A DNA stretch of 42,001 bases from Bacteroidaceae bacterium (GCA_024683455.1 JAIKYE010000082.1:1-42001), one strand, 5' to 3'. Positions 33,736-41,882 are shown, counted from the first letter of the stretch. Numbers and translations are program-made. Notes: generated from the sequence alone by a model not told the origin.

Positions 33736-33808
33736 TGGTGCCACCAGGAATCGAACCGGGGACACAAGGATTTTCAGTCCTTTGCTCTACCAACTGAGCT
33801 ATGGCACC
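33736..33808 (-). tRNA. tRNA-Phe (GAA anticodon)
   Basis: The 73-nt minus-strand sequence folds as a cloverleaf: acceptor GGTGCCA/TGGCACC, a D-loop with AGCTCAGTTGGTAGAGC, the anticodon loop CTGAAAA giving GAA, and the T-arm CCGGTTCGATTCCTGG. The discriminator is A. The 3' CCA is not encoded (CAG follows), so it must be added by nucleotidyltransferase. Confidence 0.98.
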
Positions 33809-33832
33809 ATGACTCTTCTGTCAAAGCGAGTG

Positions 33833-33864
33833 CAAAGGTAATGCTTTTTTGTCAAACTTCCAAA
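33833..33864 (-). promoter_or_regulatory. promoter of tRNA-Phe
   Basis: On the minus strand TTTG (33861-33864) and TACCTTTG (33833-33840) are 20 bp apart. Transcription would start near 33827, about 19 nt before the tRNA 5' end. Confidence 0.65.
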
Positions 33865-33878
33865 AAAACGGACGAAAA

Positions 33879-34943
33879 TTATTGGAGCGGATTCCACCCT
33901 TGTGCTTTCAACTCAAATTCGCTTCCGTCTCTGCAGATAAGATACTTACCCAGATTTTCTTTGGTAATATATCCTATTACCTTTACATCCTCTATCTTGT
34001 TGATGGCGTCATTGTCGGATAGGGGAATGGTAAAGAGCAACTCGTAGTCTTCGCCGCCATTCAGGGCGCAGGTGGTAACGTTCATATTCATCTCCTCTGC
34101 CATAGCTGCTGTTTGGTAATCCAGTGGGATGCGGTCTTCGTACACCCTGCAACCTACTTTGCTCTGCGAACATATATGCATCAGCTCACTGCTCAGACCG
34201 TCGCTAATGTCCATCATGCTTGTAGGGTGAATGTTGGCTTTTGCCAGAGCTTCAATGATATCTCTGCGAGCTTCCGGCTTCAGTTGCCTTTCCAATAGGT
34301 ATTCATAACCAGAAAAATCAGGTTGGAAGTCATTTACGGTTGATGAATTGCTGGTTTTCTTTTCGCCCGACTTGTCAACTTGTGAAAGATACACCGCTCT
34401 CTCACGCTCCAGCAGTTGTAAGCCCATGTAGGAAGCGCCTAAGTTTCCGCTGACGCAAATCAGGTCTGTCTCCTTGGCACCGTTACGATATACGATGTCT
34501 TTTGGTAATGCTTCTCCTACGGCTGTTATGCTGATAGCCAGTCCTGTCATGCTGCTGGTGGTATCGCCACCCACAATGTCCACGTGGTGTTTCTCAGAGG
34601 CCAGCTTCATGCCGTCATATAGCTGCTCTATATCCTCTACTGTGAACTTTTTGCTGACGGCCAGACTAACTGTTATCTGTCTGGGTGTACCGTTCATGGC
34701 GTATATGTCACTTAGGTTCACCATCACAGCCTTGTATCCCAAATGTTTCAGGGGAACGTATGTTAAGTCAAAGTGAACGCCTTCCATCAGCAGGTCGGTA
34801 GTCACCAATGTCTGTGTACCTTCTGTGGGTGAAAGTACAGCACAGTCATCTCCCACTCCCTTCAGGGTGCCTGGGTTTTCTATTTTCAAATCCTCTGTGA
34901 GTCGTCGTATCAGACCAAACTCACCCAATTCTGATATTTCCAA
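33879..34943 (-). CDS. thiL: thiamine-monophosphate kinase
   Basis: The product has 354 residues. It phosphorylates thiamine monophosphate to the active cofactor thiamine pyrophosphate using ATP. The PurM/ThiL superfamily motifs are in order: ELGEFGLIRRL at the N-terminus, GDDCAVL (metal-binding Asp pair), TTDLLMEGVHFDL, KAVMVNLSDIYAMNG, GGDTTSS, DISDGLSSELMHI, and the C-terminal ALNGGEDYELLF. The length fits the family. It is the last gene of the sppA-lpxK-PNP-thiL run; 71 bp separate it from the PNP stop. No thi gene is adjacent and no thiamine riboswitch is visible. Confidence 0.95.
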   Translation of the reverse strand: MEISELGEFGLIRRLTEDLKIENPGTLKGVGDDCAVLSPTEGTQTLVTTDLLMEGVHFDLTYVPLKHLGYKAVMVNLSDIYAMNGTPRQITVSLAVSKKFTVEDIEQLYDGMKLASEKHHVDIVGGDTTSSMTGLAISITAVGEALPKDIVYRNGAKETDLICVSGNLGASYMGLQLLERERAVYLSQVDKSGEKKTSNSSTVNDFQPDFSGYEYLLERQLKPEARRDIIEALAKANIHPTSMMDISDGLSSELMHICSQSKVGCRVYEDRIPLDYQTAAMAEEMNMNVTTCALNGGEDYELLFTIPLSDNDAINKIEDVKVIGYITKENLGKYLICRDGSEFELKAQGWNPLQ

Positions 34944-34979
34944 TTTTGTTTTTAGTTTACTGTTTACTGTTGATTTTGC

Positions 34980-34991
34980 TAACCGCTAACC
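34980..34991. repeat. TAACCGCTAACC microrepeat, copy 1
   Basis: A 12-bp sequence that recurs exactly at 36904-36915. Both copies are in intergenic spacers of the same minus-strand operon, between PNP and thiL and between sppA and lpxK. Confidence 0.5.
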
Positions 34992-35014
34992 GTAAAGCTA
35001 ATTTTCGATTGCGC

Positions 35015-35824
35015 TTACGAGCGTCTTATCATCTCCTCCATCAGTGCCGCCATTTTTGGCTGGGCCTCGTTGGCAGCCTTCTGTACGTCCTCGTGAGTAA
35101 CCTTTACAATCTTGCCGTTTACGCCTAAGTCCGTGATGATGCTGACACCAAAGCAGCGTATGCCGCAATGATGAGCCACAATCACTTCAGGTACGGTACT
35201 CATACCTACAGCATCGGCACCCCAGTGAGCGAACATTCTGTATTCCGACGGGGTCTCATAGGTAGGCCCTTGGGTTGCCAGATATACGCCATGTTTAACC
35301 TTGATTTTCTTCTCTGTGGCAATGGTATCTGCCAGTTGTACCAGTTCAGGGTCGTAAACCTCTCCCATATCTGGGAAGCGAGGGCCTGTGGGTACGTTTG
35401 GACCATGCAATGGGTTCTCGGGCATGTAGTTGATATGGTCCGTGATAATCATGATGTCACCGATGCGGAAACTGGGGTTGGTACCTCCTGCTGCATTACT
35501 TACGAATAGCGTCTTGATGCCCAATTCATACATCACCCTTATGGGGAAGGTCACCTCCTTCATATTGTAACCCTCATAGTAATGGAAGCGTCCTTCCATG
35601 GCCATGATATCCTTGCCGCCCAATTTCCCAAAGATAAGCTGACCGCTATGTCCTTCAACGGTAGATATGGGGAAGTTGGGGATAGAACTATAGGGTATGC
35701 ATAATGTTTTCTCTATTTTTTCAGACAAACGACCCAAACCTGTTCCCAGAATAATGGCTGTCAGAGGATTGTTGGGCATTCTCTCTTTTATCCAAGCTGA
35801 TGTTTCAAGAATTTTTGTGTACAT
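35015..35824 (-). CDS. purine nucleoside phosphorylase (trimeric type)
   Basis: The product has 269 residues. It should phosphorolyse inosine and guanosine to base and ribose-1-phosphate. The NP-I family signatures are visible: AIILGTGLG near residue 24, the phosphate-site TVEGHSGQ, GRFHYYEGY, LFVSNAAGG near residue 110, and the DHINYMPENPLHG block. ATQGPTYETPSEYRMFAHWGADAVGMSTVPE is the purine-site Glu region, and ITDLGVNG contains the base-binding Asn. This combination indicates the trimeric PunA-like class. The start lies 20 bp inside the lpxK 3' end, so the two genes are translationally linked. Confidence 0.93.
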   Translation of the reverse strand: MYTKILETSAWIKERMPNNPLTAIILGTGLGRLSEKIEKTLCIPYSSIPNFPISTVEGHSGQLIFGKLGGKDIMAMEGRFHYYEGYNMKEVTFPIRVMYELGIKTLFVSNAAGGTNPSFRIGDIMIITDHINYMPENPLHGPNVPTGPRFPDMGEVYDPELVQLADTIATEKKIKVKHGVYLATQGPTYETPSEYRMFAHWGADAVGMSTVPEVIVAHHCGIRCFGVSIITDLGVNGKIVKVTHEDVQKAANEAQPKMAALMEEMIRRS

Positions 35825-36887
35825 AGTCTATGATTTGATTAATTATTGTGGTTTCTTTATTTTTGAGAATCTCTGTTTCTATGGGAAAAACGAACAGATT
35901 GTCACGAACCAGTTCATCCAAACCCTTCAGGTCCTTCAGTCGGGGCGCATCCTTTTCCGTTGTGACAATAATCATGGGTTGGGGCATGTTATGTGCTGCG
36001 CGGTTGATCTCCTTGGCATCCTTTGAGGTGTAATAGTGATGGTCTGGATAGGAGAGTGGGGTGACATATTGTGCAAACTTTCTCATATCCTGCTCCATCT
36101 GCTGTGGATTTCCTATACCTGTCACTAGCAAGACGTGCATATTGTCTTTGCGTATTCGTTCCAGTTGCATTTCTCCCTCACCGAACAGCCTCTTCAGATT
36201 TCCGTATTTGAAGGTGCTGAAGAATAAGCTTTGGAAAGGTTTTAGGTGCAGAGCTTGCTGTACCACGCGATATCCTATGGGTGTCAGGTCACGCGGACAC
36301 TTGGTCACAATGACCATGTTGGCCCTAACCTTGTTAGAGACGCGTTCTCTCAGTTGGCCTGCCGGTAAGAGCTGGTCTTCTGTTATCATGCGGTGGTAGT
36401 CCACTAGCAAGATGTTTAATCCGGGAGTGACGTAGCGGTGCTGGAAGGCGTCATCCAGTAGAATCACCTGTACATCGCGGGTCTCTTGGTCAGACATCAG
36501 TCTCTCTATGCCGTGCCTTCGATTGGCATCCACAGCCACGTATGCTTCAGGGAATTTCTGTTTTATCTGCCAAGGTTCGTCACCAATCATTTCCATTGGT
36601 GTGTCTGTTTTGGCCAATACATATCCGCTGCTTCGTCTTTTGTATCCCCTGCTCAGGACGGCTACCTTGTAATCCTTCGACAGCAGTCGGATAAGGTACT
36701 CGATGTGAGGAGTCTTTCCTGTTCCTCCTACTGTTAGATTTCCTACGCTGATGATAGGGATATCGTATGATTTGGAAGAAAGGATACCTACGTCAAAGAG
36801 CATGTTACGTATGTCCGAGCCGACTCCGTAGAGCCAACTTAGAGGCAGTAACCACTCGTTTATTTTTATTCGACTTCCTTCCATCAC
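35805..36887 (-). CDS. lpxK: tetraacyldisaccharide 4'-kinase
   Basis: The product has 360 residues. It phosphorylates the 4' position of the lipid A disaccharide precursor at the inner membrane. The Walker A region is SVGNLTVGGTGKTP near residue 47. The LDDAFQH motif, which supplies the second metal/ATP site, is near residue 142, and VLSRGYKR and LLPAGQLRE are also typical of the family. A hydrophobic N-terminal helix (WLLPLSWLYGVG) should provide membrane association. The start can be at 36887 or at the second Met codon at 36884. It lies 27 bp after sppA and overlaps the PNP gene by 20 bp. Confidence 0.95.
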   Translation of the reverse strand: MMEGSRIKINEWLLPLSWLYGVGSDIRNMLFDVGILSSKSYDIPIISVGNLTVGGTGKTPHIEYLIRLLSKDYKVAVLSRGYKRRSSGYVLAKTDTPMEMIGDEPWQIKQKFPEAYVAVDANRRHGIERLMSDQETRDVQVILLDDAFQHRYVTPGLNILLVDYHRMITEDQLLPAGQLRERVSNKVRANMVIVTKCPRDLTPIGYRVVQQALHLKPFQSLFFSTFKYGNLKRLFGEGEMQLERIRKDNMHVLLVTGIGNPQQMEQDMRKFAQYVTPLSYPDHHYYTSKDAKEINRAAHNMPQPMIIVTTEKDAPRLKDLKGLDELVRDNLFVFPIETEILKNKETTIINQIIDYVHKNS

Positions 36888-36903
36888 TCTAATCTCTATA
36901 CTT

Positions 36904-36915
36904 TAACCGCTAACC
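36904..36915. repeat. TAACCGCTAACC microrepeat, copy 2
   Basis: An exact copy of the 12 bp at 34980-34991. It lies in the sppA-lpxK spacer just before the sppA stop. Confidence 0.5.
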
Positions 36916-38684
36916 TACTTAATATTCGGGTCAAATGGTATGCGAGCCTGTATGGGATTCTGGCTCTTGATGTTGCGAATCAGGCTGAAACTGTTGTAAT
37001 AATCGCCCAAAAGAGAGCGCATCTGACCTTCCATATAATCGTTGGTGTTCTGATTCAGCAGATTGGCAAACCATGGCGTTGGAGAAGGATACATGCCTAC
37101 AGCATATTTACTTACATTTGCCATTCTTGCAGCAGCCAATACGGCATCATTCAGATTACCCATATTGTCCACGAGGCCAATCTTCAAGGCTTGCTCACCT
37201 GTCCATACTCTGCCCTCGGCAATTGCTTTTACGCTATCTTGTGGCAAGCCTCTGCCTTTGGCTACACGGTCGGTGAAGAGTTCGTAGCCTTTGTTTACGT
37301 GTGCCTGAATGATACTGCACTCCGTTTCGTTGAGGGGACGCCCTGCACTGCCAAGGTCGCTCAAGGCATTCGTTTTCACTACGTCAAAGGACAGACCCAA
37401 CTTTTTTGTCAGCAGTTCTGAGGCATCGGGGAACATGCCGAAGATGCCTATGCTGCCGGTCACCGTTGTAGGCTCAGCGAAAATCTTGTTGGCACCACAG
37501 CTGATGTAGTAGCCGCCGCTGGCAGCCATACCGCCCATACTTACGATGACGGGCTTCTTGGCTTTCAGCAGTTCTATCTCGTGCCAGATCTGTTCACTGG
37601 CGTATGCAGAGCCGCCAGGGCTGTTTACACGGATTACTACGGCCTTTATATCTTCCTCTTCAGCCAGTTTCTGCAAATCCGCAGCCATCTCCTTGGCTAC
37701 GATATTATGTTCCTGGCTATAGCCGGAGGCGCGCTCGTCAATGATCTCTCCGTATGCATAGTAAACGGCAATCTCGTTTTTCACCTTTTCATTCAGGCTC
37801 TCTGCATTGGCTACGTCGCCTATTGTGGTAAATGTCAGTTTCTCATCCTCCTCTAAACCCATTCGCTTCTTGAGAATCTCCTTCACCTGACTCTTGTAGC
37901 AGAGCTTGTCCACCAAGCCGCCCTTTACGCTTGCTTCTGGGTCGGAAAGATAGGTAAGGCTGTCAGCCAGACTGTTCAGTGCGTCAACCTCCAATTTCCT
38001 GCTTTTAGCCACCTCTGCAGTCATGTTTCCCCAGATGCTGTTCAGATAGCTGCTAACCTGTTCACGGTTGGCGTCACTCATCTGGTCGCAGATAAAGGGC
38101 TCTACGGCACTCTTGTAGGTACCCACCTTGAATACCTGCATCTTTATGCCTACCTTTTCCAGCAGTCCCTTGAAGAAAATGGGCTGGCTTGACATACCGC
38201 TCCATTCCAGCATACCTATGGGGTTCAAGTAAACTTTGTCGGCAGTTGAACATAGGTAATAGGCGGCTTTGGAATAAATGTCGGCATAGGCAACAACCCA
38301 CTTGCCGCTCTTCTTGAATTCTTCCAATCCCTGACGCAGTTCCTGTAGTGTCGCAGGTGTGGCAGCTAGGATGCCACCCTCAAGGTAGACACCCTTCACT
38401 TTGTTGTTCTTGGCAGCTTTCCCTAAGGCTATCAGAGCCTCGTCCAGTGCTATGTCCTGTACTTCTCCCTGTGACAGGAAGGTCAAGGGGTTGTTGTCCT
38501 CGCTTCTCTCAGAGATGGTACCTTGTAGTTTTATTCGTAAGATGGAGTTATCCTTGACGGGCTGACTCATATTCTCGCTGGCTATCATACCAGCCATGGA
38601 AACGATGCAGATAACGGTCATGATGACGCTTGTCAGTATCAGGCCCACTATCGTTGCTAACACATACTTAAAGAAATCCTTCAT
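36915..38684 (-). CDS. sppA: signal peptide peptidase SppA (67K type)
   Basis: The product has 589 residues, the long double-domain form. It has one N-terminal transmembrane segment (VLATIVGLILTSVIMTVICIV), then two S49 domains. The serine nucleophile is in the C-terminal half (MGGMAASGGYYISCGANKI). The general-base Lys is in the N-terminal half (YYLCSTADKVYLNPIG), as in E. coli SppA, where the two domains together form the active sites. It degrades signal-peptide remnants in the membrane. It is the first gene of the minus-strand operon with a good promoter at 38719-38750. Confidence 0.93.
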   Translation of the reverse strand: MKDFFKYVLATIVGLILTSVIMTVICIVSMAGMIASENMSQPVKDNSILRIKLQGTISERSEDNNPLTFLSQGEVQDIALDEALIALGKAAKNNKVKGVYLEGGILAATPATLQELRQGLEEFKKSGKWVVAYADIYSKAAYYLCSTADKVYLNPIGMLEWSGMSSQPIFFKGLLEKVGIKMQVFKVGTYKSAVEPFICDQMSDANREQVSSYLNSIWGNMTAEVAKSRKLEVDALNSLADSLTYLSDPEASVKGGLVDKLCYKSQVKEILKKRMGLEEDEKLTFTTIGDVANAESLNEKVKNEIAVYYAYGEIIDERASGYSQEHNIVAKEMAADLQKLAEEEDIKAVVIRVNSPGGSAYASEQIWHEIELLKAKKPVIVSMGGMAASGGYYISCGANKIFAEPTTVTGSIGIFGMFPDASELLTKKLGLSFDVVKTNALSDLGSAGRPLNETECSIIQAHVNKGYELFTDRVAKGRGLPQDSVKAIAEGRVWTGEQALKIGLVDNMGNLNDAVLAAARMANVSKYAVGMYPSPTPWFANLLNQNTNDYMEGQMRSLLGDYYNSFSLIRNIKSQNPIQARIPFDPNIK

Positions 38685-38718
38685 TTTTTTCTTCGTCTTT
38701 ATCTATATATATTTCCAA

Positions 38719-38750
38719 CAAAAGTAAAGTTTCTTTGTCGTAGTACCAAA
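38719..38750 (-). promoter_or_regulatory. promoter of sppA operon
   Basis: On the minus strand TTTG (38747-38750) and TACTTTTG (38719-38726) are separated by 20 bp. Transcription would begin near 38713, about 29 nt before the sppA ATG. Confidence 0.65.
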
Positions 38751-38907
38751 TTTTCTTCCCTTTTTTTGTCCTTAGTTGCTGTAATGTAACGTGTTTCTAT
38801 GCGTTTTTCTGGAAAAGAGACTATGTACTAAGAGGTTTGTGTGCGGGAAAAAAATATAAATAACTTTAAAAACAGGCCAAAGTTTTACGGCTTTCGGGAA
38901 TTATCTA

Positions 38908-38915
38908 TATTTTTG
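38908..38915 (+). promoter_or_regulatory. -7 box of the beta-helix gene
   Basis: TATTTTTG matches TAnnTTTG, 30 bp before ATG 38946. The -33 position holds only TTTTAC, so the assignment is tentative. The rest of the 261-bp divergent region with sppA shows nothing else that I recognise. Confidence 0.4.
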
Positions 38916-38945
38916 TCGTGTTTTTAAACCTAACAAGCTAATTAC

Positions 38946-40619
38946 ATGAAAGGATATTCTCGTTTCTTTCTTCTTCTGGCACTCATCTGTGTTGCCACTT
39001 TGGCGCAAGCCCGCCGTGTTTCTGTTGCTCATTTCGGTGCCGTCCCTGACGACGGGAAGAATGATGCTGTGGCATTGCGCCGCGCAGCAGCCTATTGTCG
39101 TAAACATCAGAATACCACCCTTGTCTTTCCCCCAGGCGTCTATCAGTTGGACGACCCTGTTGCCAAGGATATCGAAGAGCGTGCCATCAATGGCGCGCTG
39201 GGGCGTGGCTTAGAGGTGCAGGCCCGACTTTTCCAGCCCAAGGGGACTTATGTAAAAGGACTTGACTTTACGGGTTCTCGTGGGCTGAATATCGAGGCCG
39301 AGGGCGCCACTCTCAGTGTCGGCGGTTGGATGCAGGTGCTCACTTTTACCCGTTGTCAGGACGTTACGCTCAGCGGGCTCACCATCTCCAATCGTAGGCC
39401 GGCAGCTACTGAGGGGCTTATCACCGCCAGTACGGATTCTACGTTCGACATAACCTTTGATCCCCAGCTCTATTGTTACATCGATAGCATTGTGCAAGGC
39501 AGGTATTATTTCTACAGTCGGGAAGAGCAGACGTTCTATTATGGCCATGTAGGCGAGGGACAGCTCCTTAGTCCTGGTCATATCCGTTTCCAGTCGCATT
39601 CGCATCCAGATGTGGATGACGTGCTTATTATCCGTTACTGCGGACACTATCGTCCTTGCATCTTGGTGCTCGAGTCTCAGGATGTCAATATCAAGAATGT
39701 CTCTTTGCGCAGTTTTTCGGGTATGGGAATTGTGGGGCATTTGAGCCAGGATATATGTGTCGATGGCCTGCAAGTGTTGCCAGAGTCGGGGCGGTATAGC
39801 TCAACCAGTACGGATGCCACACATTTCACATCATGCAGTGGAGATCTCACCATTCGCAATTCCCACTTCGCTGGTAGTGGCGACGACTGCACCAATGTGC
39901 ACAATTATTACTGGGCATTCTATCCGCAATCCGATGACCATCAGGTGGAAATCCGTCTCGAGGGTGCCGACTTGCATGCTCAGGCCTTGGATATTCCGAG
40001 TGTCGGAGATACATTGCATGTTGTCAGCAGAAGGGATATGAGTACGTTGGGCGAGGCCGTTGTTACTGCCGCTGACAGTTCCTGGGCAGATTGGCGTGTG
40101 CTGGTCACTCTCGACAGGCCTGTGGGCGAGTATAAGGCCAAGGACTGTTATATGTACAACTACACCCGCTTCCCCCGTGTCCGTATAGAGAACAACATAG
40201 TGGATTACAACAATGGCCGTGCCTTCCTCCTGAAAGCGCGCGATGTCACCGTCGTAGGTAATGATATTAGCCGCAGTACCCTCTCTGCCATCAAGCTGGG
40301 AGCCGAGCTCAGTTGGCGCGAGTCAGGTCCAGTCGAGAATGTGCTTGTTCAGGGCAATCGTATTCAGCATACAGGAACTACTAATGGCTACCGTGCCTCT
40401 TGTATTATGCTCACTACAGAGGCACCTCAGACGCCGCCTCTGATAAACCGTAATATTACCATCCGCGACAACCGTTTCCAAAGCGACCGGCCCGTCAGCA
40501 TCCTTCTGCAAGATGCTCAGGGTGTCAGTATCACAGGCAACCAGTTTATAGGTGGTAATGGCATCGAGCAAAGGAACTGTGACAATGTCGTTATCCAGGA
40601 CAACGTCCTCGTCCAGTAA
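38946..40619 (+). CDS. secreted right-handed beta-helix protein, GH110-like
   Basis: The product has 557 residues. A signal peptide (FFLLLALICVATLAQA) is followed by a pectate-lyase-like N-terminus (HFGAVPDDGKNDAVALRRA) and many beta-helix rungs. The segment TDATHFTSCSGDLTIRNSHF, then GSGDDCTNVHNYYWAF, resembles alpha-1,3-galactosidases of family GH110. Asp290 and the pair Asp313-Asp314 have the same spacing (23 and 24 residues) as the three catalytic Asp I recall for a characterised GH110 enzyme (D321, D344, D345). It is probably an exported glycosidase acting on alpha-galactosides of host or plant glycans. It is monocistronic and not next to a SusC/SusD pair. Other beta-helix hydrolases remain possible. 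Confidence 0.72.
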   Translation: MKGYSRFFLLLALICVATLAQARRVSVAHFGAVPDDGKNDAVALRRAAAYCRKHQNTTLVFPPGVYQLDDPVAKDIEERAINGALGRGLEVQARLFQPKGTYVKGLDFTGSRGLNIEAEGATLSVGGWMQVLTFTRCQDVTLSGLTISNRRPAATEGLITASTDSTFDITFDPQLYCYIDSIVQGRYYFYSREEQTFYYGHVGEGQLLSPGHIRFQSHSHPDVDDVLIIRYCGHYRPCILVLESQDVNIKNVSLRSFSGMGIVGHLSQDICVDGLQVLPESGRYSSTSTDATHFTSCSGDLTIRNSHFAGSGDDCTNVHNYYWAFYPQSDDHQVEIRLEGADLHAQALDIPSVGDTLHVVSRRDMSTLGEAVVTAADSSWADWRVLVTLDRPVGEYKAKDCYMYNYTRFPRVRIENNIVDYNNGRAFLLKARDVTVVGNDISRSTLSAIKLGAELSWRESGPVENVLVQGNRIQHTGTTNGYRASCIMLTTEAPQTPPLINRNITIRDNRFQSDRPVSILLQDAQGVSITGNQFIGGNGIEQRNCDNVVIQDNVLVQ

Positions 40620-40644
40620 GCAACACCAGGTTTTATGAAAGAGA

Positions 40645-40815
40645 TGACATCGTGACAAGTGACAACGTGACATTAAGGTGTTTTGATGTATCAGAGCAAG
40701 TTGACGGTAACGGAATATATATATAATATTAAATAATTATATTATATGTTGTTGTTTTGCGCTGTTGTGGCCAGTAACCTCGGGTAGGGCTTAATGTCAC
40801 GTTGTCACGATGTCA
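40645..40815. mobile_element. inverted-repeat mini-element (MITE-like candidate)
   Basis: The left arm (40645-40677) and the right arm (40790-40815) are inverted copies based on TGACATCGTGACA and ACGTGACATTAAG. The left arm has 7 extra bases, a slip duplication of the GTGACA unit. They enclose about 112 bp with a very AT-rich core at about 40714-40748 and no ORF. No transposase is nearby. It could be a MITE-like or REP-like element; copy number elsewhere is unknown. Confidence 0.5.
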
Positions 40816-40885
40816 CTGCCACGTTATTGTGCCCTCAGAATTAAGATTCATTTTCGAGTAAACGTCCCTTGTGGACATCTGAATC

Positions 40886-40916
40886 CTTGACATTCTAGAG
40901 AAATGTTGTACATTTG
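40886..40916 (+). promoter_or_regulatory. promoter of the candidate small RNA
   Basis: CTTG (40886-40889) and TACATTTG (40909-40916) are 19 bp apart. It has the same box as the xpt promoter 250 bp downstream. No gene longer than a dozen codons follows before a terminator-like structure. Confidence 0.6.
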
Positions 40917-40922
40917 CATTGT

Positions 40923-41127
40923 CAAAAACGAGGTGAGGAAATGTCCTCCCTAACTAGGCGGGAAAAATTGCCTAGTTAGAGAAGAAAATCTCGCTAGTTA
41001 GGCGGGAAAGAATCAGTAAAGATTGCGTTAAGGAAAATTCATTACAATTTGTCGCGGCGTTTGGCACGGCAAGTTGCGTGCGATGAATAGGAAGAAGTCC
41101 TTAGGAAAAACGCTCGGAGACTTTTTT
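40923..41127 (+). ncRNA. candidate small RNA upstream of xpt, about 205 nt
   Basis: The promoter at 40886-40916 predicts a start near 40923. A weak stem AAGTCC/GGAGACTT (one bulge) followed by TTTTTT ends at about 41127. Inside are hairpins GAGGA/TCCTC (40935-40948) and the perfect 10-bp CTAACTAGGC/GCCTAGTTAG (40950-40979). A third arm CTAGTTAGGC (40994-41003) can replace the first arm by pairing with the second through two G-U pairs. The sequence AGGCGGGAAA occurs twice. ATG 40941 opens a 12-codon frame ending at 40979, after a GAGGTGAGG purine stretch; it could be a leader peptide or chance. The ends do not pair as in 6S RNA. I do not recognise a known family. Confidence 0.5.
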
Positions 41128-41137
41128 ACCTGAATAA

Positions 41138-41169
41138 TTTGGCAGATTCTCCGCTATTGACTACATTTG
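41138..41169 (+). promoter_or_regulatory. promoter of xpt
   Basis: TTTG (41138-41141) and TACATTTG (41162-41169) are 20 bp apart. The start site would be near 41176, giving a leader of about 30 nt, too short for a purine riboswitch. Confidence 0.7.
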
Positions 41170-41205
41170 CGAATAATAACCTATCTAAAACTGATCTTGA
41201 GCCGT

Positions 41206-41778
41206 ATGGAAGAACTAAAACAGAGAATACTTCGTGATGGCAGGGCCAAAGCCGAGGGAGGTGTAGTACTGGTGAACAGTTTTCTTAATCATCAGCTTGA
41301 TTCCCAGTTGTTGATGCATTGCGCCGAGGAGTTTGCGCGCCTGTTCAAGGGTCAGGGCATCAACAAGATTGTTACTATCGAGGCTTCTGGTATCGCACCG
41401 GCTATCTTGACCGGTTATCTGATGAACTTGCCTGTGGTCTTTATCAAGAAGAAGGTGTCCAACAATGTGGATGAGTTTTGGAAGTCGTGGGTATGGTCCT
41501 TTACCAGAAGTGATAATGTGACGGTATGCATAGACCGTCGTTTTCTGACGGTCGACGACAGGATACTGTTTATAGATGATTTCCTTGCAGACGGTCATGC
41601 TTCGGGTAGCGTCATTCATTTCTGCCGTCAGTCCGGTGCCCAGATTGTGGGGATGGGCTTCCTGGTGGAAAAGGGCTTTGCTGGTGGCGGGAAGTTCCTG
41701 CGCGACCATAATATTCCCTATCATGTCCTTGCTACCATCAAGCGAATCAACGAGGACAATACCCTCGAGCTGGAGTAG
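41206..41778 (+). CDS. xpt: xanthine phosphoribosyltransferase
   Basis: The product has 190 residues. It converts xanthine and PRPP to XMP in purine salvage. The family motifs are NSFLNHQLDSQLL near residue 25, VTIEASGIAPAILTGYLM near residue 60 and the PRPP-binding VDDRILFIDDFLADGHASG near residue 120, all close to the Bacillus Xpt pattern. ATG 41206 is chosen because the longer frame begins with TTG at 41167, inside the -7 box and upstream of the predicted transcription start. The gene is alone, with an rRNA promoter just downstream. Confidence 0.93.
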   Translation: MEELKQRILRDGRAKAEGGVVLVNSFLNHQLDSQLLMHCAEEFARLFKGQGINKIVTIEASGIAPAILTGYLMNLPVVFIKKKVSNNVDEFWKSWVWSFTRSDNVTVCIDRRFLTVDDRILFIDDFLADGHASGSVIHFCRQSGAQIVGMGFLVEKGFAGGGKFLRDHNIPYHVLATIKRINEDNTLELE

Positions 41779-41882
41779 TATCTTCCATTCCTGAATCTGC
41801 CATCTTTCCAACGCGCGCATAAATTATTATAATGTAGGGTGCGCTAGTAGTGCAATTTTCCTGAAAAAAGTTGCGGATAAGT

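Noticed and set aside
33736..33808. Encoded CCA tail on tRNA-Phe
   Set aside because: The bases after the discriminator read CAG on the minus strand, so CCA must be added after transcription.
39210..39773. Minus-strand ORF of 187 codons inside the beta-helix gene
   Set aside because: It is antisense to a protein with a signal peptide and family motifs, and has no promoter or domain of its own.
40923..41127. 6S RNA
   Set aside because: The two ends do not pair into the long closing stem with a central bubble typical of 6S RNA.
41176..41205. Purine riboswitch in front of xpt
   Set aside because: The leader from the predicted start site to the ATG is only about 30 nt, and no purine-aptamer core is visible upstream.
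41215..41820. Long minus-strand ORF (201 codons) opposite xpt
   Set aside because: It mirrors the xpt coding frame, has no family motif, and xpt has clear motifs and a promoter on the plus strand.
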